From positions 1 to 64,000 of the forward strand of contig NZ_LJYW01000002.1 in the NCBI RefSeq assembly GCF_001305515.1: a stretch of 64,000 nucleotides of DNA, in the 5' to 3' direction. The notes under the pieces were generated by a model that saw only the letters and a program-made list of their open reading frames with translations, ran no database searches and was not told the DNA's origin. Position numbers and translations under genes: made by a program. Every line of letters starts with the position of its first letter. Position 1 is the stretch's first letter. Positions 7,610 through 15,709 of the stretch are shown here, piece after piece. The DNA is from Prosthecodimorpha hirschii (GTDB lineage: Bacteria; Pseudomonadota; Alphaproteobacteria; Rhizobiales; Ancalomicrobiaceae).

Positions 7610-9193
7610 GTGAGCGTGGCTGAGATGGTGGGTCCGGACGGGCGGGGCGGCATCCGGCGCGAGGATCGGCCGCTGGCGGTGGCGATCCTGGCGATGGGCG
7701 GGCAGGGCGGCGGCGTGCTGGCCGACTGGATCGTGGCGCTGGCCGAAGGGGCCGGCTGGGTCGCGCAAACCACGTCGGTGCCGGGTGTCGCCCAGCGGAC
7801 CGGCGCGACGATCTATTATGTCGAGATGATCCGTGCCCGGCCCGATGCCAGCCCGGTTCTGTCGCTGATGCCGGCGGCCGGCGATGTCGACGTGGTCCTT
7901 GCGGCGGAATGGATGGAAGGCGGACGCGCCATCCTGCGCGGCCTGGTGACGCCAGAACGGACCACGCTGATCGCCTCGACCCACCGGTCCTTCGCGGTCG
8001 TCGAGAAGGAACGGCCCGGCGACGGCATCGGGGATTCGACCGCGGTCGCGGAGGCGGCCGGCATCGCCACGAAGCGGACCATCGCCTTCGACATGGCTGC
8101 GCTCGCCGAGGCGAACGGATCGGTCGTCTCGGCCAGCCTGTTCGGTGCCCTGGCCGGTTCGGGCGCGCTGCCGTTCCCGCGCGAAGCCTTCGAGGGCGCG
8201 ATCCGCGCCGGCGGGGTCGGCGTCGAGGCGAGCCTGCGCGCCTTCGCGGCCGGCTTCGATCGCGCCGGCAAGGCCGGCAAGCCCGACCTGCCGCCCAAGG
8301 GGCCCGACAAGGCCCTGCCGGAACCGCCCGTGCGGGTCGGCGCGCCGGCCCTCGATGCGCTGCTGGCCCGCATCCACGACGAAGTGCCGCCGGCGGCGCG
8401 GGCCATGGCCTATGCGGGCGTGCGCCGGCTGACCGATTGGCAGGATCCGGCCTATGCGGACGCCTATCTGTCCCGGCTCAAAGCCTTCCTGGCCGAAATC
8501 CCTGCCGCGACCACGCTCGGCTTCGGCGACGCCATCGCGGTCGAAGCGGCGCGCCAGATCGCCGTCGCCATGGCGTATGACGACATGTATCGGGTCGCCG
8601 ACCTGAAGATCCGCGAGACCCGCTTCGACCGCGTCCGGCGCGAGGTCGCCGCCCGCGCCGACCAGATCGTGCTGACCACCGAATTTATGCATCCGCGCAT
8701 GGAGGAGGTCTGCTCCGCGCTGCCGGCCCGGCTCGGCGCCTGGATCGAAAGCCGTCCGGGTCTCTTCCGGGCGCTCGACCGGATCGTCAATCGCGGCCGG
8801 CGCGTGCGCACCGGCACCATCCTCGGCTTTCTGCAGCTCTATGCAGTTGCATCTTTCAAGCGGTTCCGCCTTGGTGCACTGCGGCATGGCCGCGAGATGG
8901 CCCATATGGAGGCCTGGCTGGCCCTGGCCGGGCGCCATCTCGCGACCGATCCGGCCCTGGCGCTGGAGGTGCTGAAATGCCGGCGCCTGGTGAAGGGCTA
9001 TTCGGACACCCATGCCCGCGGCCTGTCGAAATACGACCGCGTCGCCGCCATGGTGCCGCGGCTCGCCGGCCGGACCGATGCGGCCGACTGGGTGCGGCGC
9101 CTGCGGCAGGCGGCGCTGCTCGACGAGGCCGGGACCGCCCTCGACGGTGCCGTGAAGACGATCGAAGCCATGCTGTCGGAGGCCGCGACCTGA
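7610..9193 (+). CDS. iorB: Indolepyruvate oxidoreductase, beta subunit with C-terminal DUF6537-like region
   Basis: This 527-residue protein pairs with IorA. Residues about 20-210 form the gamma-type domain of 2-oxoacid:acceptor oxidoreductases, with the glycine-rich start AILAMGGQGGGVLADW. The long C-terminal region (from about 240) matches the extension of the large proteobacterial IorB proteins (DUF6537), absent from the short archaeal subunit. It helps transfer electrons from the decarboxylated 2-oxoacid to ferredoxin. The start is uncertain: a GTG at 7610 or 7616 follows AGGAGGG (7599-7605), whereas the ATG at 7625 is too far from it. The stop overlaps the reductase start (TGATG), tying the oxidoreductase genes to the dioxygenase genes. 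Confidence 0.85.
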   Translation: MSVAEMVGPDGRGGIRREDRPLAVAILAMGGQGGGVLADWIVALAEGAGWVAQTTSVPGVAQRTGATIYYVEMIRARPDASPVLSLMPAAGDVDVVLAAEWMEGGRAILRGLVTPERTTLIASTHRSFAVVEKERPGDGIGDSTAVAEAAGIATKRTIAFDMAALAEANGSVVSASLFGALAGSGALPFPREAFEGAIRAGGVGVEASLRAFAAGFDRAGKAGKPDLPPKGPDKALPEPPVRVGAPALDALLARIHDEVPPAARAMAYAGVRRLTDWQDPAYADAYLSRLKAFLAEIPAATTLGFGDAIAVEAARQIAVAMAYDDMYRVADLKIRETRFDRVRREVAARADQIVLTTEFMHPRMEEVCSALPARLGAWIESRPGLFRALDRIVNRGRRVRTGTILGFLQLYAVASFKRFRLGALRHGREMAHMEAWLALAGRHLATDPALALEVLKCRRLVKGYSDTHARGLSKYDRVAAMVPRLAGRTDAADWVRRLRQAALLDEAGTALDGAVKTIEAMLSEAAT

Positions 9194-10158
9194 TGGAGAC
9201 GCTTGCACTGACCGTGGTCGAGACCCGCAATGCCGCGCCGCGCGTGCGCGACATTCGCCTTGCCCGACCCGACGGCGGCCCTCTGCCGAGTTGGCAGGCC
9301 GGCGCGCATGTCAAGATCCGCCTGCCCGGCGGCGACACGCGCTCCTACAGCCTGGTCAACGCGACGCCCGAGCCTGCCGCCGCGACGCGGCCGCATCACT
9401 ACCGCCTCGGCATCCGCCTGGAGGAGGCCTCGACCGGCGGCTCGGCCTACATGCACGGGCTCGTCGCCGGCGATGCCGTGACGCTGGAACCGCCGCAGAA
9501 CAATTTCCCGCTGGAGCCGGCGGAGGGGCCGGTCACGCTGGTCGCCGGCGGCATCGGCGTGACGCCGATCCTGGCCATGGCGGCCGAACTGGCCGCCGCG
9601 AACCATCCGTTCCGCTTCTACTATGCCGGCCGGTCGCGGGCCGATCTGGCCTTCCTGGACGAGTGCCGCGCGGTCGCCGGCGACCGGCTGACCATCCACG
9701 CCGACGACGAGGCCGGCGGCTTCTTCGACCTCCGGGGCGTCATGGCGGGGCTCGGCGCGGCCGGTCCGCTCTATCTGTGCGGACCGCTGCCGATGATCGA
9801 GGCGGCGCGCGATCAGGCCAAGACGCTCGGCTGGCGCGACGGCCGGCTGCATTTCGAGATCTTCACGGCGCCGGTGGCGGCCGCCGGCGATCAGCCCTTC
9901 GAGGTGGTGCTGAAGTCGTCCGGCAAGAGCTTCGTCGTGCCGCCGGGCAAGACCATCGTCGACGTGCTGGTCGAGGCCGGCGAGGACCCGATGTTCGACT
10001 GCCGGCGCGGCGATTGCGGCATCTGTCAGGTCGGCGTGATCGAGGGCGTGCCCGATCACCGCGACTTCATCCTGACCGAGAGCGAGCGCGCGGCCGGCAC
10101 GCTGATGCAGATCTGCATCTCGCGGTCGAAGACGCCGCGGCTGGTGATCGATCTTTGA
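9193..10158 (+). CDS. PDR/VanB-type flavin and 2Fe-2S oxidoreductase (dioxygenase reductase)
   Basis: This 321-residue reductase moves electrons from NAD(P)H through FMN to a C-terminal plant-type 2Fe-2S cluster and on to the Rieske oxygenase next door. Domain order is phthalate dioxygenase reductase-like: flavin domain with RSYSLVN, nucleotide-binding domain with GGIGVTPI and LCGPLPMIEAA, then a ferredoxin domain with CRRGDCGIC and a later single Cys. Length is typical. It starts inside the stop of iorB. A two-tier hairpin (10195-10247) separates it from the oxygenase genes, which may allow different transcript levels. Confidence 0.92.
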   Translation: METLALTVVETRNAAPRVRDIRLARPDGGPLPSWQAGAHVKIRLPGGDTRSYSLVNATPEPAAATRPHHYRLGIRLEEASTGGSAYMHGLVAGDAVTLEPPQNNFPLEPAEGPVTLVAGGIGVTPILAMAAELAAANHPFRFYYAGRSRADLAFLDECRAVAGDRLTIHADDEAGGFFDLRGVMAGLGAAGPLYLCGPLPMIEAARDQAKTLGWRDGRLHFEIFTAPVAAAGDQPFEVVLKSSGKSFVVPPGKTIVDVLVEAGEDPMFDCRRGDCGICQVGVIEGVPDHRDFILTESERAAGTLMQICISRSKTPRLVIDL

Positions 10159-10194
10159 GGGCCGCGTCCGGCCGGACCCCGTGGTCAAGGCGTA

Positions 10195-10247
10195 AGTGGT
10201 TCGGATTCACGAGCCGGATGGGGACCATCCGGCTCGATCGAACCACT
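10195..10247 (+). promoter_or_regulatory. Two-tier perfect stem-loop upstream of the Rieske oxygenase genes
   Basis: An outer arm AGTGGTTCG (10195-10203) pairs with CGAACCACT (10239-10247), and an inner arm GAGCCGGATGG (10211-10221) pairs with CCATCCGGCTC (10225-10235) around a 3-base loop. That is 20 perfect base pairs in 53 bases. There is no T-run, so a standard intrinsic terminator is unlikely. An mRNA processing or 5'-stabilising hairpin, a repeat element or a protein-binding site are possible. Confidence 0.6.
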
Positions 10248-10325
10248 AGGGGAGGATCCGGATGGACGGCGGCGTGGGAATGGACTCCGATCCGGAACCC
10301 GAATTGAGCGACCGGGAGGGTGGCT

Positions 10326-11639
10326 ATGGCGAAATACAGAGGCAATGTCGAAGCGGTGCGCGGGCTGGTGCGCGAGACCGAGGTGCATCGCGATCTCTAT
10401 GTGGACCAGGAACTGTTCGAGCTGGAGATGGAGCATCTCTTCGCCAACACCTGGGTCTATGTCGGCCATGACAGCCAGGTGCCCAATGCCGGCGACTATT
10501 ACGGCACCACGGTCGGCACCCAGCCGGTGCTGATGGTGCGCAACGGCAATGGCGACGTGAACGTCCTCTACAACCGCTGTCCGCACAAGGGCGTGCGGGT
10601 GACCACGGAACCCTGCGGCAATGCCGGCAAGTTCTTCCGCTGCCCCTATCACGCCTGGTCGTTCAAGCTGGACGGCAGCCTGCTCGCGATCCCCCTGAAG
10701 AAGGGCTACGAGAATACCGGCTTCGAGACCAGCCACGCGGCCGAGGGCCTCGCCAAGGTCCGCCACGTCAAGAACTATCGCGGCTTCGTCTTCGCCAAGC
10801 TCAACGACGCCGGGCTCGGCTTCGAGGAGTTCTTCGGCGACAGCCTGTCGAGCTTCGACAACATGATCGACCGCTCGCCGGTCGGCCGGCTCCAGGTCGC
10901 CGGCGGCGTGCTGCGCTACATGCACAACTGCAACTGGAAGATGCTGGTCGAGAACCAGACCGACACCTGCCATCCGATGGTGGCGCATGAATCGTCGGCC
11001 GGGACCGCGTCCGAGGTCTGGAAGAACGCGCCGCCCGGGACCAAGAAGCCGATGGCGGTGGAGATCTTCCTGCCCTTCATGTCGCCATACGAGTTCTTCG
11101 AGGGCATGGGCATCCGCGTCTGGCCGAACGGGCACGGCCATACCGGCGTGTCGCATTCGATCCATTCCGACTATTCGGCCATCCCCGGCTATTTCGACCA
11201 GATGACCGCCGCCTATGGCGAGAACCGCGCCAAGGCGATCCTGGACGAGAACCGGCACAACACGGTCTATTTCCCCAACATCATGATCAAGGGGCCGATC
11301 CAGCTCCTGCGCAACTTCATCCCGATCGCGGCCGACAAGACGCTGGTCGAGAGCTGGACGTTCCGGCTGGTCGACGCGCCGGACATGCTTCTGGAACGGA
11401 CGCTGATGTACAACCGGCTGATCAATGCGCCGACCTCGGTGGTCGGCCATGACGACCTGGAAATGTACGAGCGCGCCCAGGAAGGCCTGCGCTGCAACGG
11501 CAACGAATGGGTCAACGTGCAGCGGCTCTACGACCCGGCCGAGGAGGCCGACGCCACCGTCGTCACCAACGGCACGACCGAATGGCAGATGCGGAACCAG
11601 TTCCGCGCCTGGTCCAAGTTCATGACCATGAGCATGTGA
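10326..11639 (+). CDS. Rieske aromatic ring-hydroxylating dioxygenase, alpha subunit
   Basis: This 437-residue protein is the catalytic subunit of a Rieske non-heme iron oxygenase, which adds O2 to an aromatic substrate. The N-terminal Rieske domain binds 2Fe-2S through CPHKG and CPYHAW (C-x-H ... C-x2-H). The catalytic domain has the mononuclear iron motif near ENQTDTCHPMVAHE, with the Asp that bridges to the Rieske cluster. Together with the beta subunit and the PDR-type reductase it forms a complete two-component system. Substrate class is not determined; the indole-3-acetate (iad-type) oxygenases and the benzoate/anthranilate group have comparable architecture. GGGAGG at 10314-10319 points to the ATG at 10326 rather than a GTG at 10320. 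Confidence 0.92.
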   Translation: MAKYRGNVEAVRGLVRETEVHRDLYVDQELFELEMEHLFANTWVYVGHDSQVPNAGDYYGTTVGTQPVLMVRNGNGDVNVLYNRCPHKGVRVTTEPCGNAGKFFRCPYHAWSFKLDGSLLAIPLKKGYENTGFETSHAAEGLAKVRHVKNYRGFVFAKLNDAGLGFEEFFGDSLSSFDNMIDRSPVGRLQVAGGVLRYMHNCNWKMLVENQTDTCHPMVAHESSAGTASEVWKNAPPGTKKPMAVEIFLPFMSPYEFFEGMGIRVWPNGHGHTGVSHSIHSDYSAIPGYFDQMTAAYGENRAKAILDENRHNTVYFPNIMIKGPIQLLRNFIPIAADKTLVESWTFRLVDAPDMLLERTLMYNRLINAPTSVVGHDDLEMYERAQEGLRCNGNEWVNVQRLYDPAEEADATVVTNGTTEWQMRNQFRAWSKFMTMSM

Positions 11640-11650
11640 GGAGAGCGGCC

Positions 11651-12157
11651 ATGACCGTCCATGTTCCCGTGCTCACCGGCGCGCCGACCGACCAGCAGCT
11701 GATCGATTTCGTCGTGCGCGAGGCGCGCATGATCGATCAGCAGCGTTTCGAGGAGTGGCTCGAGCTCTACACCGACGACGCCTATTACTGGATGCCGCTG
11801 GAATGGGGGCAGACCGATCCGAAGCTGACCTGTTCGCTGATGTATGAGGACAAGCTGCTTCTCAAGATCCGTGTCGAGCGTCTGAAGGGAAATCGAACCT
11901 TCAGCCAGAAACCGAAGAGCCGCTGCCATCATGTCCTGCAGGTTCCGCAGGTCGACCGGCGCGACGAAGCGGCCAACGAATACGTCACCTGGACGCCGAT
12001 GCACTATGTCGAGACCCGCTTCGACGACCAGAAGCTCTACGCCGCCTGGGCGACCCACACGCTGACGGTGATCGACGGCCAGATCCGCATCAAGCTGAAG
12101 CGCGTCGACCTCGTCAACTGCGAAGCCGCCTTCGGCAACATCCAGCTGTTCATGTGA
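11651..12157 (+). CDS. Rieske dioxygenase, small (beta) subunit
   Basis: This 168-residue protein has the NTF2-like fold pattern of ring-hydroxylating dioxygenase beta subunits, with the conserved beginning FVVREARMIDQQRFEEW and the segment WTPMHYVETRFD. It has no cofactor and helps build the alpha3beta3 oxygenase. It begins 11 bp after the alpha-subunit stop, with GAGGAGAG bridging the two genes as a ribosome binding site. It is followed by the 1-kb repeat block. Confidence 0.92.
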   Translation: MTVHVPVLTGAPTDQQLIDFVVREARMIDQQRFEEWLELYTDDAYYWMPLEWGQTDPKLTCSLMYEDKLLLKIRVERLKGNRTFSQKPKSRCHHVLQVPQVDRRDEAANEYVTWTPMHYVETRFDDQKLYAAWATHTLTVIDGQIRIKLKRVDLVNCEAAFGNIQLFM

Positions 12158-13176
12158 GGCGAGGGGGCGCCTGAGCAGCGAGCCCCCTCCGCACCCGATC
12201 TCGCGGGCTTCCCCTTCGCCCCCTGCCAAGGGGGAGAAGGTGCCCGAAGGGCGGATGAGGGGGCCTGGATGTCCCGGATTTCCACCGGATCCGCGGTCCA
12301 AGCCGTCTCCGGGCGTGGACCGGACGATGCGGGCGGGGCAGGGGCATCGCAACCCCTCATCCGCCCTTCGGGCACCTTCTCCCGCAAGAGGAGAAGGGGA
12401 TGGAGCCGGAAGATCGGGACTTGTGCCCGACCTTCCGACGGCGCGGGCTTTCGACGGCCCGGCCCTCCTGCGCCTCAATCTCCGGGTTTTCCCCTTCGCC
12501 CCCTGCAAAGGGGGAGAAGGTGCCCGAAGGGCGGATGAGGGGGCCTGGATCGCGCGGATTTCCAAGGGATCCGTGGTCCAAGCCGTCTCCGGGCGTGGAC
12601 CGGACGATGCGGGCGGGGCGGGGGCATCGCAACCCCTCATCCGCCCTTCGGGCACCTTCTCCCGCAAGGGGAGAAGGGGATGGAGCCGGAAGATCGGGAC
12701 TTGTGCCCCGACCTTCCGACGGCGTGGGTTTTCAGCGGCGCGGGTTTTCAGCGGCGCGGGATTTCGACGGCCCGGCCCTCCGCACCCGGTCTCGCGGGTT
12801 TCCCCTTCGCCCCCTGCCAAGGGGGAGAAGGTGCCCGAAGGGCGGATGAGGGGGCCTGGATGGCGCGGATTTCCGCCGGATCCGCGGTCCAAGCCGTCTC
12901 CGGGCGTGGACCGAACGTTTCGGGCGGGGCGGGGGCATCGCAATCCCTCATCCGCCCTTCGGGCCCCTTCTCCCGCAAGGGGAGAAGGGGATGGGGCCGG
13001 AAGATCGGGGCTTGTGGCCCGACCTTCCGGCGGCGCGGGCTTTCAGCGGCGCGCGCTTTCGACGGCCCGGCCCTCCGCACCCGGTCTCGCGGGTTTCCCC
13101 TTCGCCCCCTGTCAGGGGGAGAAGGAGATGTTGCGGGGGCCGGGATCAACCGGGAAATTGAGGGCAGATCAGGCGT
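12158..13176. other. Gene-free kilobase occupied by tandem repeats
   Basis: Open frames run through this stretch in several phases and encode only Arg/Pro/Gly/Ala-rich sequence that repeats with the DNA, so I read it as non-coding. No promoter for the downstream ligase gene is obvious. A start region without a strong Shine-Dalgarno (AGG at 13171-13173) follows. Confidence 0.7.
12180..13140. repeat. Tandem array of about 0.3-kb units built from inverted palindromic elements
   Basis: Three full units and a partial fourth begin near 12185, 12463, 12776 and 13071 at the shared phrase CCCTCC/T-GC..C. Unit lengths are about 278, 313 and 295 bp. Each unit carries one palindromic element in one orientation (AGAAGGTGCCCGAAGGGCGG) and about 100 bp later the same element reversed (CCGCCCTTCGGGCACCTTCT), separated by a conserved spacer with TCCAAGCCGTCTCCGGGCGT. 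The second unit also contains a short internal duplication of GCGGCGCGGGTTTTCA near 12730-12760. It is the same family as the pair at 7364-7549. Confidence 0.85.
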
Positions 13177-14829
13177 ATGAGCAGCGAGCCAATGATGACC
13201 GAAGCCAAGCCGCAGACCGTTCACGCCGCCTTCCGACAGGCGGCGGCGCGCTGGCCGGAGCGGCCGTTTCTCGCCGTTCTGCCGGAGACGGCGGAGCGCT
13301 ACGGGATCGAGGCCGGCGAGATCACCTATGCGGCGGCGGCCGAGACGGTCGAGCGGCTGTCGGTCGGCTGGGCCAAGGCGGGCTTCGGGCGCGGCCACCG
13401 GGTCGCGCTGCTGACCGAGAACCGGCCGATCTATTTCCTGACCTGGTTCGCGCTCAACCGGCTCGGCATCTCGGTCGTGCCGATCAATCCCGATCTGCGC
13501 TCGGCCGAACTCGAATATCTGATCGGCCATTCGGAGATCGCCGCAGCCGTGGTCCTGCCGGAGCGGATGGGCGACATCCGTGCCGCCGCCGAGGTCGCCG
13601 GCCGGTCGGTTGCCGTGGTGGCGCCGGGCGAGGCGCCGGAGCGCGCGCCGTTCGATCCGCCGCGGCCGGGAACGCCGGACGTCGATACCGAATGCGGGCT
13701 GCTCTACACCTCCGGCACGACAGGCCGGCCGAAGGGCTGCGTACTGCCGAACGAGTATTTCCTCGAGGCCGGCCGCTGGTATGCCGAAACCGGCGGCCTG
13801 ATCGCGCTTCGGGAGGGCGTCGAGCGGATGATCACCCCGCTGCCGGTCTTCCACATGAACGCGATGGCCTATTCGGCCATGGCCATGCTGATGACCGGCG
13901 GCTGCCTGATCGCGGTCGACCGGTTCCATCCGAAGAGCTGGTGGGCCAATGTCCGCGACAGCGGGGCGACCGTGCTGCACTATCTCGGCGTGATGCCGGC
14001 CATGCTGATGGCCGCGCCGGCCGACCCGAGCGACCGCGCCCACACGGTCCGCTTCGGCTTCGGTGCCGGCGTGCCGCGCGACCTGCAGGCGCCGTTCGAG
14101 GCGCGCTTCGGCTTCCCGCTGATCGAGGCCTGGGCGATGACCGAGACCGGGGCAGGGGCCGTGATCGCGGCCACGGACGAGCCGCGTCACGTCGGCTCCA
14201 ATTGCTTCGGCCGGGCGCCCGCCAGCATGGCGACGCGCATCGTGGCGGAGGACGGCACCGAGGCGGCGGTCGACCAGCCGGGCGAACTGCTCGTTCGGCG
14301 CGCCGGGCCGGAGCCGCGTTTCGGCTTCTTCCGCGAATATCTGAAGGACCCGGAGGCGAGCGCGGAAGCCTGGCGGGACGGCTGGTTCCATACCGGCGAC
14401 GTGGTCCGGCGCGGGCCGGACGGGTCGTTCCATTTCGTCGACCGCAAGAAGAACGTCATCCGCCGCTCCGGCGAGAATATCGCCGCCGTCGAGGTCGAGG
14501 CGGTGCTGCTGCGCCATCCGGCCGTCAAGGCGGCGGCGGTCGCGGCGACGCCCGATCCCGTGCGCGGCGACGAGGTCTTCGCCCTGATAGTGCCGCACGA
14601 CAAGCCGGTGGATGCGCAGGCCGCCGCGCGCCTCGCCGACGACATCGTCGCCCATTGCCTCGGCCGGCTCGCCTACTACAAGGCGCCCGGCTGGATCGCC
14701 TTCGCCGAAGCCCTGCCGCTGACCTCGACGCAGAAGATCCAGCGCGGCGAACTGAAGACCGCCGTCGCCGAGCGGATGGCCGCCGGCGACGTCCTCGACA
14801 CCCGCGCCCTGAAGAAGCGCACCGCATGA
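13177..14829 (+). CDS. AMP-dependent acyl-CoA ligase (second copy)
   Basis: This 550-residue member of the adenylate-forming superfamily has the P-loop YTSGTTGRPKG, the AWAMTETGAG segment (A5), the FHFVDRKKNVIRRSGEN segment (A8) and a C-terminal TSTQKIQRG lysine region. It converts a carboxylic acid to its CoA ester. It is clearly different from the first ligase at 2206-3882, so the pathway probably activates two acids, or one acid and a by-product. The start is uncertain: ATG at 13177, 13192 or 13195, none with a strong Shine-Dalgarno. The stop overlaps the next start by 4 bp. Confidence 0.88.
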   Translation: MSSEPMMTEAKPQTVHAAFRQAAARWPERPFLAVLPETAERYGIEAGEITYAAAAETVERLSVGWAKAGFGRGHRVALLTENRPIYFLTWFALNRLGISVVPINPDLRSAELEYLIGHSEIAAAVVLPERMGDIRAAAEVAGRSVAVVAPGEAPERAPFDPPRPGTPDVDTECGLLYTSGTTGRPKGCVLPNEYFLEAGRWYAETGGLIALREGVERMITPLPVFHMNAMAYSAMAMLMTGGCLIAVDRFHPKSWWANVRDSGATVLHYLGVMPAMLMAAPADPSDRAHTVRFGFGAGVPRDLQAPFEARFGFPLIEAWAMTETGAGAVIAATDEPRHVGSNCFGRAPASMATRIVAEDGTEAAVDQPGELLVRRAGPEPRFGFFREYLKDPEASAEAWRDGWFHTGDVVRRGPDGSFHFVDRKKNVIRRSGENIAAVEVEAVLLRHPAVKAAAVAATPDPVRGDEVFALIVPHDKPVDAQAAARLADDIVAHCLGRLAYYKAPGWIAFAEALPLTSTQKIQRGELKTAVAERMAAGDVLDTRALKKRTA

Positions 14830-15587
14830 CCGGAGCCGCCATGACCGAAGCCTCGTCCGCCGACCGTCCGGTCGCCGTCGTCACCGGCGGCGGCGCGGGG
14901 ATCGGCGCGGCCATTTCGCGCCAGCTGATCGCCGCCGGCCACCATGTCGTCTCGCTGTCGCGGGGGGCGGCCGAGTTCGCCGATCCGCAGCTCGAAACCG
15001 TCACGGTCGACCTGACCGATCCGGCCGCGACCCGGGCGGCGGCGGCGGCGGTGGCAGCGCGCCATGCGGTCGGCATCCTGGTCCACAATGCCGGCACGAT
15101 CCGGGCACGACCGATCGAGGCGGTGACCGATGCCGATCTCGACGATCTGACCCATCTGCATGTCGGCGCACCGCTGATCCTGCTACAGGCCTTCCTGCCG
15201 GCCATGCGCGCGGCCGGGGCGGGGCGGGTGGTGCTGATCTCCTCCCGGGCCGCGCTCGGGCTGCCGACCCGCACGGCCTATTCGGCGACCAAGGCCGGCA
15301 TGATCGGCATGGCACGGACCTGGGCGCTGGAACTCGGCCCTGCCGGCATCACCGTCAATGTTGTGGCGCCGGGACCGATCCAGGATACGGCCATGTTCCG
15401 GGACGTGATCGAGCCCGGCAGCGCGCGGGAGCAGGCGCTCGCCGCAGCCATTCCGGTCAAGCGGCTCGGCCGCTCGGACGACGTGGCGCGGGCGGTCGCC
15501 TTCTTCGCCGCCCCGGAGGCCGGGTTCGTCACCGGCCAGGTGCTCTATGTCTGCGGCGGCGCCAGCGTCGGCACGATCACGATCTGA
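14826..15587 (+). CDS. Short-chain dehydrogenase/reductase
   Basis: This is a 253-residue classical SDR with the cofactor motif VTGGGAGIGAAIS, HNAGT in place of NNAG, a catalytic Ser in LISSRAALG, and the intact YSATK motif. It is an NAD(P)-dependent oxidoreductase and the last gene of the catabolic cluster; its 5' end overlaps the ligase stop (ATGA). An alternative start is the ATG at 14841. Substrate unknown. Its homology to the SDR at 3879-4673 is at family level only. Confidence 0.88.
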   Translation: MTGAAMTEASSADRPVAVVTGGGAGIGAAISRQLIAAGHHVVSLSRGAAEFADPQLETVTVDLTDPAATRAAAAAVAARHAVGILVHNAGTIRARPIEAVTDADLDDLTHLHVGAPLILLQAFLPAMRAAGAGRVVLISSRAALGLPTRTAYSATKAGMIGMARTWALELGPAGITVNVVAPGPIQDTAMFRDVIEPGSAREQALAAAIPVKRLGRSDDVARAVAFFAAPEAGFVTGQVLYVCGGASVGTITI

Positions 15588-15709
15588 TCGGCCGAATGCC
15601 CAAGGAATCGCCTGGGAATCGGGCAGGGCGCTGCACCCTGGCTCTGGCGTCCCGGTGCATTCCGGGTGCATGAACGGGGGCACGACCCTTCGATCCCGGG
15701 AGCCCGACC

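Noticed and set aside
12180-13140. CRISPR array
   Set aside because: Units are about 0.3 kb and contain inverted internal elements; there are no short repeats with unique spacers and no cas genes.
12240-15587. A very long plus-strand frame of more than 1100 codons running through the repeat block into the SDR gene
   Set aside because: Only its last part (from 14826) is a protein with a family. The rest is repeat-derived Arg/Pro/Gly-rich sequence or antiphase to the CoA ligase at 13177-14829.
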